Assembly: GCA_947631175.1 (NCBI GenBank)
Contig: CANRKI010000015.1
Coordinates: 1-34,198 of the forward strand
Direction: 5' to 3'
Length of the DNA stretch: 34,198 nucleotides
Source: an uncultured Flavobacterium sp.
Lineage (GTDB): Bacteria; Bacteroidota; Bacteroidia; Flavobacteriales; Flavobacteriaceae
Each line of letters opens with the position of its first letter. Positions within the stretch are counted from its first letter, which is position 1. The translations under genes were made by a program, and so were the position numbers. Under the pieces are notes generated by a model. That model saw nothing but the letters and a program-made list of their open reading frames with translations. It did not search any database and had not been told where the DNA came from. Of the stretch, positions 32,777 to 34,198 are shown one piece after another.

Positions 32777-33073
32777 ATGGAAGAGACAAATTCAAATTAC
32801 GAAGAAAAATTTCAAAGATTTTCAAACATCATTTCTACAAAAACAATGCAAGGTTTTATGGTCGCGGATAGAAATGACAAAGCTTTAGTTGCCGTATTAG
32901 TTAAACAAGGTGAAAAAGTAAACCATTTATTACACTTTTTAATTTCATGTATAACATGTGGCGTATGGGTATTTGTTTGGGCATGGTTGGCTTTAGTAAA
33001 AAATAAGGAACAAAGAGTTAGAATATCTATTGACAATGCAGGTAATATTTTACAAGAAAATATTAAAATATAA
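32777..33073 (+). CDS. Small single-span membrane protein of unknown function
   Basis: The 98-residue protein has a polar N-terminus (MEETNSNYEEKFQRFSNII), a segment AVLVKQGEKVNHLLHFL, and one hydrophobic span of about 22 residues (ISCITCGVWVFVWAWLAL) followed by a basic stop (VKNKEQR). VNH-LLHFL followed by a GVW-VW span recurs in small bacterial membrane proteins, but I know no function. A GC-rich hairpin follows the stop codon. Confidence 0.7.
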   Translation: MEETNSNYEEKFQRFSNIISTKTMQGFMVADRNDKALVAVLVKQGEKVNHLLHFLISCITCGVWVFVWAWLALVKNKEQRVRISIDNAGNILQENIKI

Positions 33074-33082
33074 AATTTTTAC

Positions 33083-33113
33083 ATGCCCCCACTATTAATC
33101 AAATTGGGGGCAT
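33083..33113. other. GC-rich hairpin followed by an A tract
   Basis: ATGCCCCC 33083-33090 pairs with GGGGGCAT 33106-33113 around a 15-base loop. It is followed on the plus strand by an A-rich tract, not T, so it is not a standard intrinsic terminator, though its place just after a stop codon suggests 3'-end formation or RNA protection. Confidence 0.5.
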
Positions 33114-33189
33114 ATAAAAAAAAAAAATCGTATAATTTATTTAAGCTGGATTTACATTAGTGTTTATTATGCTTTATAACAAAAAAAAC

Positions 33190-33741
33190 ATGAAAAAAAT
33201 AATTTTAATCTTTTTACTATATTTTTTACAAATCAGTAATTTATTTGCGCAAAAAACAGCCAAAACAGTTGAAGAAGAAGCTAAAGCTTGGATTGCAAAA
33301 TTTGAAAAAATGGATCCTCTCCAAAAAAAGCAAGCTTCTTCTCAATTAGCCAATTTTTTAAATAATACTGATAATTATACTAAAGGACTATGGCTAGCTC
33401 ATTTAAAAAATTTAAATGAAACTAATGATAGTAAAAATCAAAAGAATATAACTTTAAAATTAGTTGATAGTTTTGATGTTGATGGAATGATAATATTGAA
33501 CTTTACAAACGATAAAGGAGAAGAATTTCAATTCAATTCTATAGAAGAAAGCCTAATTAACACTTATTTCAAAACTAATGAAGATAACGAAACAATACTT
33601 CTCCCTGAATTTTTAAATAAAAAATTTAAAGTGTCTTATATTTCTAAAAAAGTAACAAACGAAGAGTATGAAGCTAATGGGGAAGATGGGGAATACATAG
33701 AAAATCATATTTTAAAAATGACACTTATAACTGAAAATTAA
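33190..33741 (+). CDS. Secreted protein with a duplicated C-terminal domain (copy 1)
   Basis: From the ATG at 33190 the product is 183 residues; upstream in-frame GTG and ATG codons would add polar residues before the signal peptide MKKIILIFLLYFLQISNLFA. Residues about 20-85 are helical and charged (KTVEEEAKAWIAKFEKM). The C-terminal domain (from about residue 89) reads LVDSFDVDGMIILNFTNDKG, SIEESLINTYFKT and LPEFLNKKFKVSYISKK. It resembles no family I know. Its coding DNA is 96 percent identical to the end of the next gene over at least 224 bases. Confidence 0.75.
   Translation: MKKIILIFLLYFLQISNLFAQKTAKTVEEEAKAWIAKFEKMDPLQKKQASSQLANFLNNTDNYTKGLWLAHLKNLNETNDSKNQKNITLKLVDSFDVDGMIILNFTNDKGEEFQFNSIEESLINTYFKTNEDNETILLPEFLNKKFKVSYISKKVTNEEYEANGEDGEYIENHILKMTLITEN
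33454..33677 (+). repeat. Direct repeat encoding the shared C-terminal domain (first copy)
   Basis: These 224 bases align without gaps to 33975-34198 (offset 521) with 8 mismatches by my count, three of which change the amino acid (Asp to Asn, Asn to Thr, Ile to Val). The second copy reaches the window edge, so the repeat may be longer. Confidence 0.9.
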
Positions 33742-33791
33742 AATCAGTTAATATTATAAATAGGATATTAAAAAAATTAAACTACATAATT

Positions 33792-34198
33792 ATGAAAATT
33801 AAATCAATTACACTATCAATACTTTGCTTGGTATCATTCTTAGCTATTTCTTGTAAAAATAATGATAAAAAAGAAGATAATACCAACATAGAATATGAAA
33901 CAGAAGAAATGATAACTGAAGTAGTAGAACCTGAAACAGAAGAAGCAGATTCTGATAGCTCAATTGTTTTAGACTTAAAATTAGTTAATAGTTTCGATGT
34001 TGATGGAATGATAATATTGACCTTCACAAACGATAAAGGAGAAGAATTTCAATTCAATTCTATAGAAGAAAGCCTAGTTAACACTTATTTTAAAACCAAT
34101 GAAGATAACGAAACAATACTTCTCCCTGAATTTTTAAATAAAAAATTTAAAGTCTCTTATATTTCTAAAAAAGTAACAAACGAAGAGTATGAAGCTAA
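33792..34198 (+). CDS. Lipoprotein with a duplicated C-terminal domain (copy 2, partial)
   Basis: The frame starts at ATG 33792 and runs off the right edge without a stop. It has a lipoprotein signal (MKIKSITLSILCLVSFLAISCKNN, Cys at 21), an acidic low-complexity linker (EETEEMITEVVEPETEEAD-like, about 25-60), then the same domain as copy 1 (LVNSFDVDGMIILTFTNDKG and on). The N-terminal halves of the two genes are unrelated: one is secreted, the other lipid-anchored. A weak frame on the opposite strand here is only a shadow. Confidence 0.8.
   Translation, partial: MKIKSITLSILCLVSFLAISCKNNDKKEDNTNIEYETEEMITEVVEPETEEADSDSSIVLDLKLVNSFDVDGMIILTFTNDKGEEFQFNSIEESLVNTYFKTNEDNETILLPEFLNKKFKVSYISKKVTNEEYEA
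33975..34198 (+). repeat. Direct repeat encoding the shared C-terminal domain (second copy)
   Basis: Partner of 33454-33677; same frame, no gaps, about 96 percent identical, and truncated by the end of the window. Confidence 0.9.

Noticed and set aside
33782..34027. 81-codon minus-strand frame near the right edge
   Set aside because: It is antisense to the lipoprotein copy 2, whose plus-strand frame has a lipobox and a domain shared with its neighbour.

Overview
The window looks like the chromosome of a member of the Flavobacteriaceae, probably the Flavobacterium/Myroides group. The DNA is AT-rich. Promoters fit the Bacteroidetes pattern (TTTG, then about 19 bases, then TAnnTTTG). There is a C-terminal type IX secretion sorting domain, several lipoproteins and secreted proteins of families known mainly from flavobacteria (DUF3078, DUF2480, DUF4837, QVGIGT-type secreted proteins), and a suf gene order typical of the group. 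I see no rRNA, tRNA, CRISPR array, phage module or intact insertion sequence.

Positions 1-10570 hold iron-sulfur cluster assembly, almost all on the minus strand: HesB/IscA carrier, sufB, sufC, sufD, then sufS, a lipoprotein, sufE, a DUF59 protein, DUF2480 and DUF3078. Two insertions disturb this order. A four-helix-bundle (23S rRNA intervening-sequence type) gene with its own repeat arms sits between sufB and sufC. A secreted-protein gene lies between sufD and sufS, bracketed by two inverted copies of a structured intergenic repeat.

Positions 10571-15130 carry a metallo-beta-lactamase-fold hydrolase, a lipoprotein subtilisin-like protease and an M1 aminopeptidase on the plus strand. Positions 15328-16757 carry two translationally coupled secreted paralogues on the minus strand. 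Positions 16966-23597 carry rnpA, an S41 C-terminal processing protease, a Kup potassium transporter, two tandem OmpA-like proteins and a secreted unknown. Positions 23630-28332 (minus) carry a GNAT acetyltransferase, the DUF4837 lipoprotein, a LysM lytic transglycosylase and phosphoglycerate kinase. holB and a DoxX-like gene follow on the plus strand.

From about 30120 to the end the window becomes accessory. The 3' end of the DoxX-like gene is duplicated exactly 1001 bases downstream around a DUF1232 gene. A tail-collar/microcystin-dependent-type protein lacks a visible start codon and is followed by a T9SS cargo protein. A small membrane protein shares a 16-base promoter box with the DUF1232 gene. 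Two tandem secreted proteins share a 96 percent identical C-terminal domain but have different N-termini; the second runs off the window.

The least explained signal is a family of four intergenic elements (4334-4459, 5771-5887 inverted, 15151-15261, 30187-30285). Their ends and inner hairpins differ in sequence but keep base pairing, and each is followed by a terminator-like hairpin. They may be a structured RNA or single-stranded-DNA element, possibly the known Flavo-1 motif.
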